Assembly (NCBI GenBank): GCA_949066965.1
Contig: CARTDA010000016.1
Location: 11,778-75,777 of the forward strand
DNA length: 64,000 nt
From: COE1 sp949066965
Lineage (GTDB): Bacteria > Bacillota > Clostridia > Lachnospirales > Lachnospiraceae
Direction of reading: 5' to 3'
Shown: piece after piece, positions 17,617-25,884 of the stretch
Position numbering within the stretch: position 1 is the first letter of the stretch
How the letters are laid out: every line of letters starts with the position of its first letter
Made by a program: the position numbers and the translations under genes
Notes under the pieces: generated by a model
The model's database searches: none
Told to the model about the DNA's origin: nothing
What the model saw: the letters and a program-made list of their open reading frames with translations, nothing else

Positions 17617-18459
17617 TTATCCTTTTACAGCACCTGCAACCACGCCCTCGATGATGTATTTCTGGCAGGCAATATAGAATATGATAATCGGTATGATTGC
17701 CAGTATAATCATCGCCATCATGGCACCCATGTCAATCGCGCCATAACCGCCCTTGAGGTACTGAATCGCAATAGGAATGGTCTTATATTTCTTGATGTCC
17801 AGCACGAGATACGGCAGCAGATAATCGTTCCACACCCACATTGCCTCCAGAATCGCCACGGATATCGCTGTCGGCTTCATGACAGGAAATACTATCTTAA
17901 AATATGTCTGAATGGGGGTGCAGCCATCGATCATGGCAGCCTCCTCTATCTCTAACGGAATGGATTTCACAAATCCACAGAACATAAAGACCGCAAGCCC
18001 TGCCCCAAATCCCAGATACACAATGATAATGCCGACAGGGTTTCCTAACTTAAGTATATCAGCTATTTTTGATAATGTAAACATTACCATTTGAAAAGGT
18101 ATAATCATTGAGAATGCAAACAGCATATACATGCCGGAGGTAACTGCATTTTTTACCCTGGTGATGTACCATGCACACATAGATGTGCACAGGATAATCA
18201 CAAATACCGCACCCACTGTAATGAACAGCGAGTAGCCGAACGCCTTTGGCAGCTCAATTTTTTCGATACCGCTGATATAGTTTTCCATTCCCACAAAAGA
18301 CTTGGAATCGGGAAGTGCAAATGGCCTCTTGCTGATAAAGATTTTCTTCTTAAAAGAATTATATAACACAATGACAATCGGCATGACATAAATCACCGAA
18401 ATAATTGTAAATATTGCCGTTAACAATCCACCATGTTTTGCTTTTCTCACACTTGACAT
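17617..18459 (-). CDS. malG: Sugar ABC transporter permease, MalG type
   Basis: Inner-membrane subunit of a carbohydrate importer. Six hydrophobic segments are visible, with the EAA loop EIEEAAMIDGCTPIQTYFKIVFP that docks the ATPase. The C-terminus YIACQKYIIEGVVAGAVKG is typical of the MalG/LacG group. Its ATG overlaps the malF stop (TAATG). The shared MsmX-type ATPase is not in this cluster. The maltodextrin substrate is inferred from malQ and the regulator. Confidence 0.92.
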   Translation of the reverse strand: MSSVRKAKHGGLLTAIFTIISVIYVMPIVIVLYNSFKKKIFISKRPFALPDSKSFVGMENYISGIEKIELPKAFGYSLFITVGAVFVIILCTSMCAWYITRVKNAVTSGMYMLFAFSMIIPFQMVMFTLSKIADILKLGNPVGIIIVYLGFGAGLAVFMFCGFVKSIPLEIEEAAMIDGCTPIQTYFKIVFPVMKPTAISVAILEAMWVWNDYLLPYLVLDIKKYKTIPIAIQYLKGGYGAIDMGAMMAMIILAIIPIIIFYIACQKYIIEGVVAGAVKG

Positions 18460-19301
18460 TATGCCTGTACCTCCTTTTCCCTTGTAGCCTTCAGCTGTAC
18501 AACTGCTATCAGTGCCACTAATATAAAGAATATGACTGCCTTCGCCTGGCCTACACCCTCCCAGCCGTTTCTGCCATAGAAGGTGTTAAAGATATTGAGC
18601 GCAAGCATTTCAGACTTGTTGGATGGTTCGCCTGCTGTCAGCGCAAGGTTCTGGTCGAAAAGCTTGAACGAGTTGGTCAGTGTCAAAAATGAACATATCG
18701 TAATCGACGGCATAACCATTGGAAGGGTTACGTGTCTTAATAATTGTCTGTTGTTAGCGCCGTCAATCTTTGCTGCCTCAATCAGATCCCCGGGAATATT
18801 CTGTATTCCTGCAATGTATATAATCATCATATACCCGACCTGCTGCCAGCACATCAGAATGACAAGTCCCCAGAAACCATATGCAGAGCTGTATGTCAGC
18901 GTGCGCTCCATTCCGGCAAGAATGCCGTTTAAAATCAGCTGCCAGATATAGCCAAGAATAATGCCGCCGATTAAGTTTGGCATAAAGAATATGGTTCTGA
19001 ACATATTGGTACCTTTGATCCCTTTTGTCAGGAGCATCGCCACCGCAAAGGCAAGGATATTGATTGCCAGGACAGAGACGATGGTAAACAGAGCCGTATA
19101 CCAGAGTGAATGGATAAACGTGCCGTCACCCCAGATTCTGATATAATTTTTAAATCCTACAAATTTGGCGTCCGTAACTGTAGTGAACTCGCAAAATGAC
19201 AGATATACGCCAAGAATAAACGGAATGATAAATCCGATTGTAAACGCCAGAAGCGTCGGTAACGCAAAAATTGGAAAATACTTTTTAATTGCCTTATCCA
19301 T
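18459..19301 (-). CDS. malF: Sugar ABC transporter permease, MalF type
   Basis: 280 residues from the ATG at 19301 (MDKAIKKYFPIFALPTLLAF), preceded by a GAGAGAGG ribosome site. The longer open frame to 19652 covers the intergenic hairpin and has no membrane character, so it is not coding. Six membrane spans are present, and the EAA loop reads LIEAAKIDGANNRQLLRHVT. Partner of malG. It lacks the extra periplasmic loop and helices of enterobacterial MalF, as usual in Firmicutes. Confidence 0.92.
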   Translation of the reverse strand: MDKAIKKYFPIFALPTLLAFTIGFIIPFILGVYLSFCEFTTVTDAKFVGFKNYIRIWGDGTFIHSLWYTALFTIVSVLAINILAFAVAMLLTKGIKGTNMFRTIFFMPNLIGGIILGYIWQLILNGILAGMERTLTYSSAYGFWGLVILMCWQQVGYMMIIYIAGIQNIPGDLIEAAKIDGANNRQLLRHVTLPMVMPSITICSFLTLTNSFKLFDQNLALTAGEPSNKSEMLALNIFNTFYGRNGWEGVGQAKAVIFFILVALIAVVQLKATREKEVQA

Positions 19302-19381
19302 AAACTTACTACCTCTCTCATAAAAAACTTCGCTTTTTGTCAAATGGTTTACGCTGTTGCAAATTCCTATAATGTAAAAAT

Positions 19382-19409
19382 GGTGCAGCCAGATGCCTCC
19401 GGCTGCACC
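19382..19409 (-). terminator. Hairpin between malE and malF (partial terminator)
   Basis: Perfect stem GGTGCAGCC/GGCTGCACC with a 10-base loop, followed on the minus strand by ATTTTTAC, in the 160-base gap after malE. Probably lets most transcripts stop after the binding protein gene. Confidence 0.75.
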
Positions 19410-19461
19410 CATAAACTGTAAACAGTTTTGATTATGTCCGCAAATACTGCACTGATGCGTA

Positions 19462-20904
19462 TTAGTTGTTTGATGCCGCAAACTCGGAAGCCCAGCCGTC
19501 AACAAACGCGGTCTCAACTGCAGACCATTCGCCGGTGCCCTGTGCATACTCCAGAAGCGCGCTTCCCACGCCGTTCTTCCAGTTCTCCGAAGGCATTGTC
19601 GTAAATGTCCATGCAACAGATGTCTTGCCCGATGACACATAGTCATTTGCAATGTTTACAAGCGGGTTTGCAGCAGGATAGTCATCAAATGCCTTGAACG
19701 GGCAGACAAATCCCATGATATAGGAGAGTGCATCGCATCCGTCATGGGATGTCACACACCAGTTCATGAAGTCGAGTGTTGCCTGAATGTCTTCAGCAGA
19801 TGCATTCTTGTTCACGCACCAGTAATTCTCGCTGCCTGTGCAGAGTCCCTGGTTTTCCTCGCCCTCTACCCCGATGTAGATAGGAAGCATGCCGAGGGAT
19901 TCATCTGCCATTCCGTTTCCGCTCAAATCCGTGTAAGCCCATGTACCATTCTGGTAGAATACCGCATCGCCAAGTGCGAAATCCGCTGTAGCGTCCTCGC
20001 CTGTCTTACTTGACAAAAGGGAAGGAGCGCAGACTGAATCTGTAATATATAAATCCCAGATGTTCTTGTAATTCTCTAAGTATGTACCCTTGATGGCGTC
20101 TGTGGAACCGATGCCATCTGCCTGATACTCATAGTAAATCGGCAGATTTGCAAGGTGTGTCTTGAATCGCCAGTCAGAGCTTGAATCCATGCCGGCTGAT
20201 GTGAAGGCACCCTTTACGCCAAGGTCATCTGCGTTCTCCTGAATGCTGTCTGCTACTGCCTTGAGCTTGTCAAAGGAATTAATCTCCTCAACACTCTTGA
20301 CAGCGGCATAATCCTTTGTGAAATAGTCCTTTAAGATATCAGCATTGTAGATAATGCCATATGTCTCCACAACATATGCGATTCCTTTTACCTCATTGCC
20401 ATCCTTCAGCGCAAAATCGTCGCTCTTTAACTGTCCATATATTTCTGAACCGGAAAGGTCATAGCAGTAATCCTTCCATGTCGCAAGTCCTACCGGTCCA
20501 TTTACCTGGAATAATGTCGGTGCCTCTGACTTTGCCATCTCTGACTTTAATGTAGACTCATATGTACTGGAAGCAGCCGTCTGTACAACGACCTCCACAC
20601 CTGTCTCAGCTGTGTACTTTGCAGCCAGCTCCTCCCAGTCGCCAGCCTGTTCCGGCTTGAAGTTCAGATAATAAACCTTACCGCTTCCTGACGCAGCGCC
20701 TGCATCTGCATCTGCCTGCGCATTGTCTGCTGCTGTATCATCTGTCTTTGTATCATCTGCCTTTGTATCATCTGCCTTTGTATCATCCGTCTTTGTGTCT
20801 GCTGCGGGAGCCTGTGTCTGGCTTGAATCGTTTCCGCCGCATCCCGTAAGCACTGTCGCGAGCATTGCCGCACTGAGAACTGCACTTAATAACTTTTTCT
20901 TCAT
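19462..20904 (-). CDS. malE: Extracellular sugar-binding lipoprotein of the ABC importer
   Basis: Type 1 solute-binding protein that captures maltodextrins. The start is at 20904 (MKKKLLSAVLSAAMLATVLT); a longer frame to 21009 is upstream leader. The lipobox TVLTGCGG gives lipid anchoring at Cys 23. An unstructured linker of repeated TKADD units (residues ~36-60), encoded by a 15-base tandem repeat, lifts the domain off the membrane. The binding fold follows (YLNFKPEQAGDWEELAAKYT, NGPVGLATWKDYC, FYQNGTWAYTDL). The length is 480 residues. The substrate is inferred from malQ. Confidence 0.9.
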   Translation of the reverse strand: MKKKLLSAVLSAAMLATVLTGCGGNDSSQTQAPAADTKTDDTKADDTKADDTKTDDTAADNAQADADAGAASGSGKVYYLNFKPEQAGDWEELAAKYTAETGVEVVVQTAASSTYESTLKSEMAKSEAPTLFQVNGPVGLATWKDYCYDLSGSEIYGQLKSDDFALKDGNEVKGIAYVVETYGIIYNADILKDYFTKDYAAVKSVEEINSFDKLKAVADSIQENADDLGVKGAFTSAGMDSSSDWRFKTHLANLPIYYEYQADGIGSTDAIKGTYLENYKNIWDLYITDSVCAPSLLSSKTGEDATADFALGDAVFYQNGTWAYTDLSGNGMADESLGMLPIYIGVEGEENQGLCTGSENYWCVNKNASAEDIQATLDFMNWCVTSHDGCDALSYIMGFVCPFKAFDDYPAANPLVNIANDYVSSGKTSVAWTFTTMPSENWKNGVGSALLEYAQGTGEWSAVETAFVDGWASEFAASNN

Positions 20905-20974
20905 AATCAATACCTCTTTCCTTTTTGATACCTTTGTATCCCTTTGGTTTCTAAAGTCCCTTGCGCATCCCGGA

Positions 20975-21016
20975 ATCGTTTTCGGTAACGATATCGGTAA
21001 CGTTTCCAATGGACAA
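20975..21016 (-). promoter_or_regulatory. Candidate malE promoter with LacI-type operator
   Basis: On the minus strand TTGTCC and TATCGT are 17 bases apart (20988-21016). Overlapping the -10 is the inverted repeat ATCGTT-6-AACGAT (20975-20992) and a direct repeat of TCGGTAACG at 20982 and 20994. The central CG is typical of LacI-family sites. It is probably the target of the regulator at the operon end. Confidence 0.55.
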
Positions 21017-21124
21017 ATTAATCATATCATTCTGCCGAAAAATTATCAAGCTAATTTTCCATATTATTTCATCTTTGGCGAAATTATCCGAAATAATAAC
21101 TTTTTTATTGTGCAACTACAACAA

Positions 21125-21162
21125 AAGAATCTGCGAAAGCTATCCACTTTCCACAGATTCTT
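21125..21162 (-). terminator. Terminator of the cyclase-to-ugd operon
   Basis: Stem AAGAATCTG/CAGATTCTT with an inner GGAAAG/CTTTC pairing, followed on the minus strand by TTGTTG. It lies ~50 bases after ugd. Confidence 0.65.
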
Positions 21163-21209
21163 CTGACAAATTATATTATTTGTATATATGGCACATTCTG
21201 TCCGTCTTA

Positions 21210-22376
21210 CTAATCCCTTCCGTAAATATCCCTGGTGTAAATCTTGTCCGCCACATCGGCAAGCTCATCTGTCATACGGTTGGCAATAATGACATCAGAC
21301 ATTTCCTTAAACGCATCAAAGTCGCGGATTACCCGCGAACGGAAGAAGTCGTCCTCCTTCAGGCTTGGCTCATACACAACGACCTCAATTCCTTTTGCCT
21401 TGATGCGCTTCATAATGCCCTGTATGGAGGACTGGCGGAAATTGTCGGAATCGGTCTTCATGGTAAGCCTGTACACGCCTACTATCTTCGGCCTGCGTGC
21501 CAGTATCATATCTGCAATATGGTCTTTTCTGGTCCGGTTGGCATCCACTATCGCCGTGATAATGTTATTGGGCACATCCTCATAGTTCGCCCGCAGCTGT
21601 TTCGTGTCCTTTGGCAGGCAATAACCGCCATAGCCAAACGATGGGTTGTTGTAGTGGCTGCCGATTCTGGGGTCAAGCCCTACGCCTTCGATAATCTGCT
21701 TTGTGTTTAACCCGCGCACCTCGGCGTATGTGTCCAGCTCATTGAAGTACGCCACACGCAGCGCCAGATAAGTATTGGCAAAAAGCTTGATCGCCTCCGC
21801 CTCCGTCACGTCCGTAAACAGTGTCGGAATATTCTCTTTTATCGCCCCCTGCTTGAGCAGGTCTGCAAACACCCTGGCACGCTCAGACTGTTCCCCCACA
21901 ATAATCCTTGACGGATAAAGGTTGTCGTACAGCGCTTTGCCTTCCCGCAGAAACTCGGGGGAGAAGATAATATTGTCAATACCATATTTTTTCCTCATGG
22001 ATTTCGTATACCCTACCGGGACTGTCGATTTGATGACCATGACAGCATGCGGATTTACCTTCATGACAAGCTCTATCACCGTCTCTATCGAGCTTGTGTC
22101 AAAGTAGTTCTTATCCGGGTCATAGTTGGTCGGTGTCGCAATGATTATATAGTCCGCATCCCGGTATGCATCCGCACCGTCCGTTGTCGCCCGCAGGTTC
22201 AATTCTTTTGACGACAGGTATTCCTCAATTTCCTTGTCGATGATGGGTGACTTCCTGTTGTTAATCATGTCTGCCTTTTCCTGAAAGACATCCACTGCCG
22301 CCACCTCGTTGTTCTGTGCAAGCAATATGGCATTGGAAAGCCCCACATACCCGATACCCGCTACTGCAATTTTCAT
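21210..22376 (-). CDS. ugd: UDP-glucose 6-dehydrogenase
   Basis: Oxidises UDP-glucose to UDP-glucuronate with two NAD+. Residues 1-35 form the Rossmann motif (KIAVAGIGYVGLSNAILLAQ). IKSTVPVGYT, FSPEFLREGKALYDN and the catalytic Cys loop FGYGGYCLPKDTKQL (near residue 255) follow. At 388 residues it belongs to the short Ugd group. AGGAGG precedes the ATG. It is the last gene of the CHASE2-cyclase operon, 18 bases after the Ig-like protein gene, so glucuronate-containing surface polymer could be one output of that operon. Confidence 0.93.
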   Translation of the reverse strand: MKIAVAGIGYVGLSNAILLAQNNEVAAVDVFQEKADMINNRKSPIIDKEIEEYLSSKELNLRATTDGADAYRDADYIIIATPTNYDPDKNYFDTSSIETVIELVMKVNPHAVMVIKSTVPVGYTKSMRKKYGIDNIIFSPEFLREGKALYDNLYPSRIIVGEQSERARVFADLLKQGAIKENIPTLFTDVTEAEAIKLFANTYLALRVAYFNELDTYAEVRGLNTKQIIEGVGLDPRIGSHYNNPSFGYGGYCLPKDTKQLRANYEDVPNNIITAIVDANRTRKDHIADMILARRPKIVGVYRLTMKTDSDNFRQSSIQGIMKRIKAKGIEVVVYEPSLKEDDFFRSRVIRDFDAFKEMSDVIIANRMTDELADVADKIYTRDIYGRD

Positions 22377-22394
22377 GTCATTCCTCCTGTTTTC

Positions 22395-24590
22395 TTATTT
22401 CTTTTTAAAATCATATGTGCCGCTGTTTTTCACATAGAATGTTCCGCCGCCCTGATAAACCGTGCTGTCCCCGGCAACGCTCCACTTTCCGCTGCCAAGC
22501 CTGTAAATCCTTGCGCGTCGCAGATTCTTCTTTCCGCTGGTGGTAATTCCGTCCCGAACCCACGTTTCCCATACTTCCACCGTATATTTTGTCTGATTGC
22601 CTGCCATATCTTCCGCAGCAATCACATACGCGTTATCCGATGGCTTGAGCGTAAACTCCGCACGATTGTCGATTACTGCTACTGCCGCACCGTTTACCGT
22701 AACGGAACGAAGATTTTCATCCGTTATTATTACAGTCTGCTCACCATAATAGCTTTCGCCATCCGACACGCCACTGATGACTGGTGCTGTCCCATCAGGT
22801 TCCACGCGCACCAAAATTTCAAAATCTGAAACTTTAATGACTTCCTGATAAAGCTGTGTTGCCGCAAACACTGCCTTAGCGGTATATTTTCCTGCCTTAT
22901 CCGGTACTGTTGTCGTATAGGTACTGTCGTCCGCGCCCGCTTTCTTGTAATAATATGTTATGTGGTCAACGCCGTTTGTCTCGGAGCTTACCAAAGGAGC
23001 AGGCATTTCGTCGCCCTCATACCATCCGGGCTGGGTAAACTCCGCAGTACCCTCCTGCAAAGCCGGCGGTGCCCCCGCATCCTTTACCCACACGATACAT
23101 TCTATCCAGTTGCCTGCCATATCATCCGCCTTAATGATATAAGGCTGTTCGGACGGCTTGAGCACAAATTTTACCTGATTGTCCGCAATTGTCTGCAACA
23201 CATCATTGACTGTAACCTTGAGGAGAAACGCATCCGTAACAGTCACCTCGGTATCACCATAATATGTCCCGCCATTCTGCACGCCGGTGATTATGGGATC
23301 TGTTTCGTCAATGAGGAACTGCAGTGCTTCCGCAGGATATTCTGTTCCGTCTGCTTTCCTCACATAAAGGGTCACACTGCCACTCTGCGTAACCGTGACA
23401 GCATCCGCCCATGCATCCGTCTGCGACAGGCGAACCTGGTAGCCGTCCTTTGCACGTATGGTTACTGCTCCCGTATACCATCCCTCATTTCCCTCAGGTC
23501 CCAAAATTTCGTATTTGGTATCCTCTGTTTCAGAGAGCATGTATGCCTGAAGTTTTGCATTTTTCTCATTAAAATCCCGTCCAATTTTCGCTATCCCATT
23601 GGTGGTATTTGTCCATATTTCACTTGCACTGTTTAACTGGCATTCGGTATCTTCATAGACGAGCTTCCAATTGTCCGCTTCCACATCAGGAAATGATACC
23701 CTGGAAGGGTCACTATAATTTTCAGCATTGACGGTGACAGTTAAGCCTGTATCCTGCCCCTGCGCATCATACACGGGTATCTGATAATCGATACATCCCC
23801 AGACGGGTTCCAGTATCGGTTTATAAATCGTAAGCTTTGCATCTGCTGATGTCCCCTCAGAATCAAGATAGGAGCACCGTCGGAAGTTTTCCATTGTAGC
23901 AAGATTTCCCAAAGCGGTTGCCCCTGCGTTTGCATAGACCGCTATTGGAATGCCGTCATAACGCACGCTCCATAAATTCCATTCGGACAATCTGTAAAAT
24001 CTTGCATCGCCTTCTCTGCCATCCAGAATTTTCTTCACGATAACCCCCGACTGTGCAGGCATATTCTCGGAATCAGGAACAACCCCGCTGTCCAAAAACT
24101 CCAGCCGCGCAAGGACATCACTGGGATCTTCATCCAGCACCTCGCTCAATGGCTTTATCGGCTGCGTTCCGGCATATACATGGAACTGCTTCTGCTCAGG
24201 CGTCAGGCTGTCATATGGGTCACTTACCGGATCCCCGGTGGAAGCGACCTGCACGCCCTCGACATCAGAATAGTCCATAATCTCTAATTCTGCCGCTTTC
24301 AAAACCAGCCCTTCTTCCGTCGGCTGTTCCTCTGCTGTCTGTTCTTCCGTGGCAGACCCAGCCGCAGACTCCGGTTCTGCCGTCGTTTCCTCGGTTACCG
24401 GCTGTTCTCCTGTGGTTTCCATATCTGATCCCATCATGGTCTGCGGCTGTTCAGGCTCTGGTTCTGCCTGCGTCTCTTCCGCGGCCGGCAATTCCTGTGG
24501 CAGCTCGTCTGCCCATACCGGGCTTACCGATGCAGTCACCATGGCAAACACCATCATCAATGATAGTAGTCCTTTTATTCTCCTACGCAT
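22395..24590 (-). CDS. Secreted surface protein with Ig-like repeats
   Basis: A signal peptide (LLSLMMVFAMVTASVSPVWA, then DE) is followed by a Glu/Pro/Thr-rich stalk to about residue 95. Two repeats of ~70 residues (around 435-505 and 605-675) share GVxxGxxYYGxxxVxxTDxxLxxV, NxxxFxLKPS and AxDMAGN, a pattern of bacterial Ig-like folds. Between them is another beta domain. The last 50 residues (RARIYRLGSGKWSVAGDST) are Gly/Tyr-rich and may bind glycan. No sorting motif or membrane tail is seen. The ATG at 24590 has AGGAG 8 bases upstream; the open frame starts 3 codons earlier at a GTG. Its role is unknown; adhesion is a guess. Confidence 0.75.
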   Translation of the reverse strand: MRRRIKGLLSLMMVFAMVTASVSPVWADELPQELPAAEETQAEPEPEQPQTMMGSDMETTGEQPVTEETTAEPESAAGSATEEQTAEEQPTEEGLVLKAAELEIMDYSDVEGVQVASTGDPVSDPYDSLTPEQKQFHVYAGTQPIKPLSEVLDEDPSDVLARLEFLDSGVVPDSENMPAQSGVIVKKILDGREGDARFYRLSEWNLWSVRYDGIPIAVYANAGATALGNLATMENFRRCSYLDSEGTSADAKLTIYKPILEPVWGCIDYQIPVYDAQGQDTGLTVTVNAENYSDPSRVSFPDVEADNWKLVYEDTECQLNSASEIWTNTTNGIAKIGRDFNEKNAKLQAYMLSETEDTKYEILGPEGNEGWYTGAVTIRAKDGYQVRLSQTDAWADAVTVTQSGSVTLYVRKADGTEYPAEALQFLIDETDPIITGVQNGGTYYGDTEVTVTDAFLLKVTVNDVLQTIADNQVKFVLKPSEQPYIIKADDMAGNWIECIVWVKDAGAPPALQEGTAEFTQPGWYEGDEMPAPLVSSETNGVDHITYYYKKAGADDSTYTTTVPDKAGKYTAKAVFAATQLYQEVIKVSDFEILVRVEPDGTAPVISGVSDGESYYGEQTVIITDENLRSVTVNGAAVAVIDNRAEFTLKPSDNAYVIAAEDMAGNQTKYTVEVWETWVRDGITTSGKKNLRRARIYRLGSGKWSVAGDSTVYQGGGTFYVKNSGTYDFKKK

Positions 24591-24633
24591 TGATTTCACT
24601 CCTCTCTTTTCTTTCCATACCGTACATTCTCAA

Positions 24634-25881
24634 TTACTTTTCAATCCACTGAACAGTCAGGTTTTTATTTACTTTCTTTGAGAAGTCATAATCCCACGCA
24701 CCATTTTCTGTCGGACTCAGTTTCGGCTCTGTCGCTTTCTCTCCCTTTTTCACCTTCTGCGTTCCGAATGTACTTCCATTGTACCGGAATGTCACCGTAT
24801 AATACTGTGTTTTCTTTTTGCCCCCGTCCTCTGACCCTCCTCCTGAAGACGAACCTTTATCCGGCTCGGATGCCTGCGGCTGAGTCTGGGGCTGTGTCTT
24901 TGGCGGCCGCGTTTCTTCCTGTGGCTGTGTTTCCGTCTGCGTTTCTTCCTGCCGTGTTTCTTCCTGCTCTTCTAGTCCCTGCTCAGGCTCCTGCACTGCT
25001 TCCTCCTGTTTTTCGGGCGGCTGCTGTCGCGGAGGATTTTCTGATTCCTTGGACTGTGTCTCTGGTAAATCTTCTGCCTGCTCCTGTTCGTCCGCTTCCG
25101 GCTTCTCTTCCACATTCTGCTGCTCTTGTTCCCCTGTTTTCTCTATTTTCACTATTTCCTGTGTACTGTCATCCCTATCAATGTCCACAATATCCAGCTC
25201 TTTTATGTACTCCTGCATCACCGGTGGAAGGCTCTCATAATCAATATCTGCCGGTTCGCCCAAATCGGCAGCGGACGTTACCGTCCCTCCCACATGCAGT
25301 TCCTGTCCGGCTTCCACCATGACTTCCTCATCAGATACCGTCCCATCAGGCTTTACCGTCTTCACACTGACCGTCCCCTCAAATACTGACAGCCTCGTAT
25401 CGTCATCCCCTCTCTCATTTTTTGCGGTCTCCACACGGAATATTGTTCCACGCACCGCCATGATAGAGTTTGGGGTATTGACCTCATAGGAGGCATTTTG
25501 TCCGAGCTTATTCTGAATTTCACTCGTAACCGAACCCTGTTCCAAGTCAATGTATGTTTTTGCATTCTCGCCGTCTCCCTCGGCGACAATGTTCATCCGT
25601 GTTTCCTGCTCTGCCAGAAGGTACTTGTCATCGTCAAGCTTTAACCGCAGGCTGCTCTCCGATGCCACTGCCACACTGTCCCCCGACTGCAGCATCAGGT
25701 TTTCATACGCTTCCATTTCCCCGACAGATGCTCTTGTAATCGTCGCGTTCCCTTCAACCTGATACACCATAATGGAGCGGTAGGCTTCGTCCTTTCCTCC
25801 CGTCAGCGCCACGAAGCCCGCTGCGGCAGCCACAACTATTACCAAAACTGCACCAATCACAATTCCTGCTTTCTTTGACAT
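24634..25881 (-). CDS. FecR-domain membrane protein with InlB-like C-terminal repeat
   Basis: One N-terminal membrane helix (residues 6-28) puts the rest outside. Residues ~40-215 match the FecR fold: RSIMVYQVEGNATITRAS, LRLKLDDDKYLLAEQETRMN, LEQGSV, VNTPNSIMAVRGTIFRV and SVFEGTVSV. A long Glu/Gln/Pro/Thr-rich disordered linker follows (~245-345). The last ~58 residues (YYTVTFRYNGSTFGTQKVKK, then an aromatic stretch and QWIEK) resemble the Listeria-Bacteroides InlB B-repeat. FecR domains occur beside CHASE2 cyclases in other phyla and may sense or pass on envelope signals. AAAGGAG precedes the start; it is 3 bases after the HD-GYP gene. Confidence 0.82.
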   Translation of the reverse strand: MSKKAGIVIGAVLVIVVAAAAGFVALTGGKDEAYRSIMVYQVEGNATITRASVGEMEAYENLMLQSGDSVAVASESSLRLKLDDDKYLLAEQETRMNIVAEGDGENAKTYIDLEQGSVTSEIQNKLGQNASYEVNTPNSIMAVRGTIFRVETAKNERGDDDTRLSVFEGTVSVKTVKPDGTVSDEEVMVEAGQELHVGGTVTSAADLGEPADIDYESLPPVMQEYIKELDIVDIDRDDSTQEIVKIEKTGEQEQQNVEEKPEADEQEQAEDLPETQSKESENPPRQQPPEKQEEAVQEPEQGLEEQEETRQEETQTETQPQEETRPPKTQPQTQPQASEPDKGSSSGGGSEDGGKKKTQYYTVTFRYNGSTFGTQKVKKGEKATEPKLSPTENGAWDYDFSKKVNKNLTVQWIEK

Positions 25882-25884
25882 TTT

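Larger units (their letters stand above)
20905..21209. other. Intergenic region between malE and the ugd operon end
   Basis: About 300 bases without a gene. It holds the malE leader, promoter and operator on the left, and the terminator of the incoming ugd transcript on the right. I see no small gene in it. Confidence 0.6.

Noticed and set aside
19302..19652. N-terminal extension of the malF frame
   Set aside because: Reads through the malE-malF hairpin, gives no membrane or signal character; ATG at 19301 has a ribosome site.
20740..20805. 15-base tandem repeats that could be taken for a CRISPR or VNTR locus
   Set aside because: They are in frame inside malE and encode the TKADD linker; there are no spacers.
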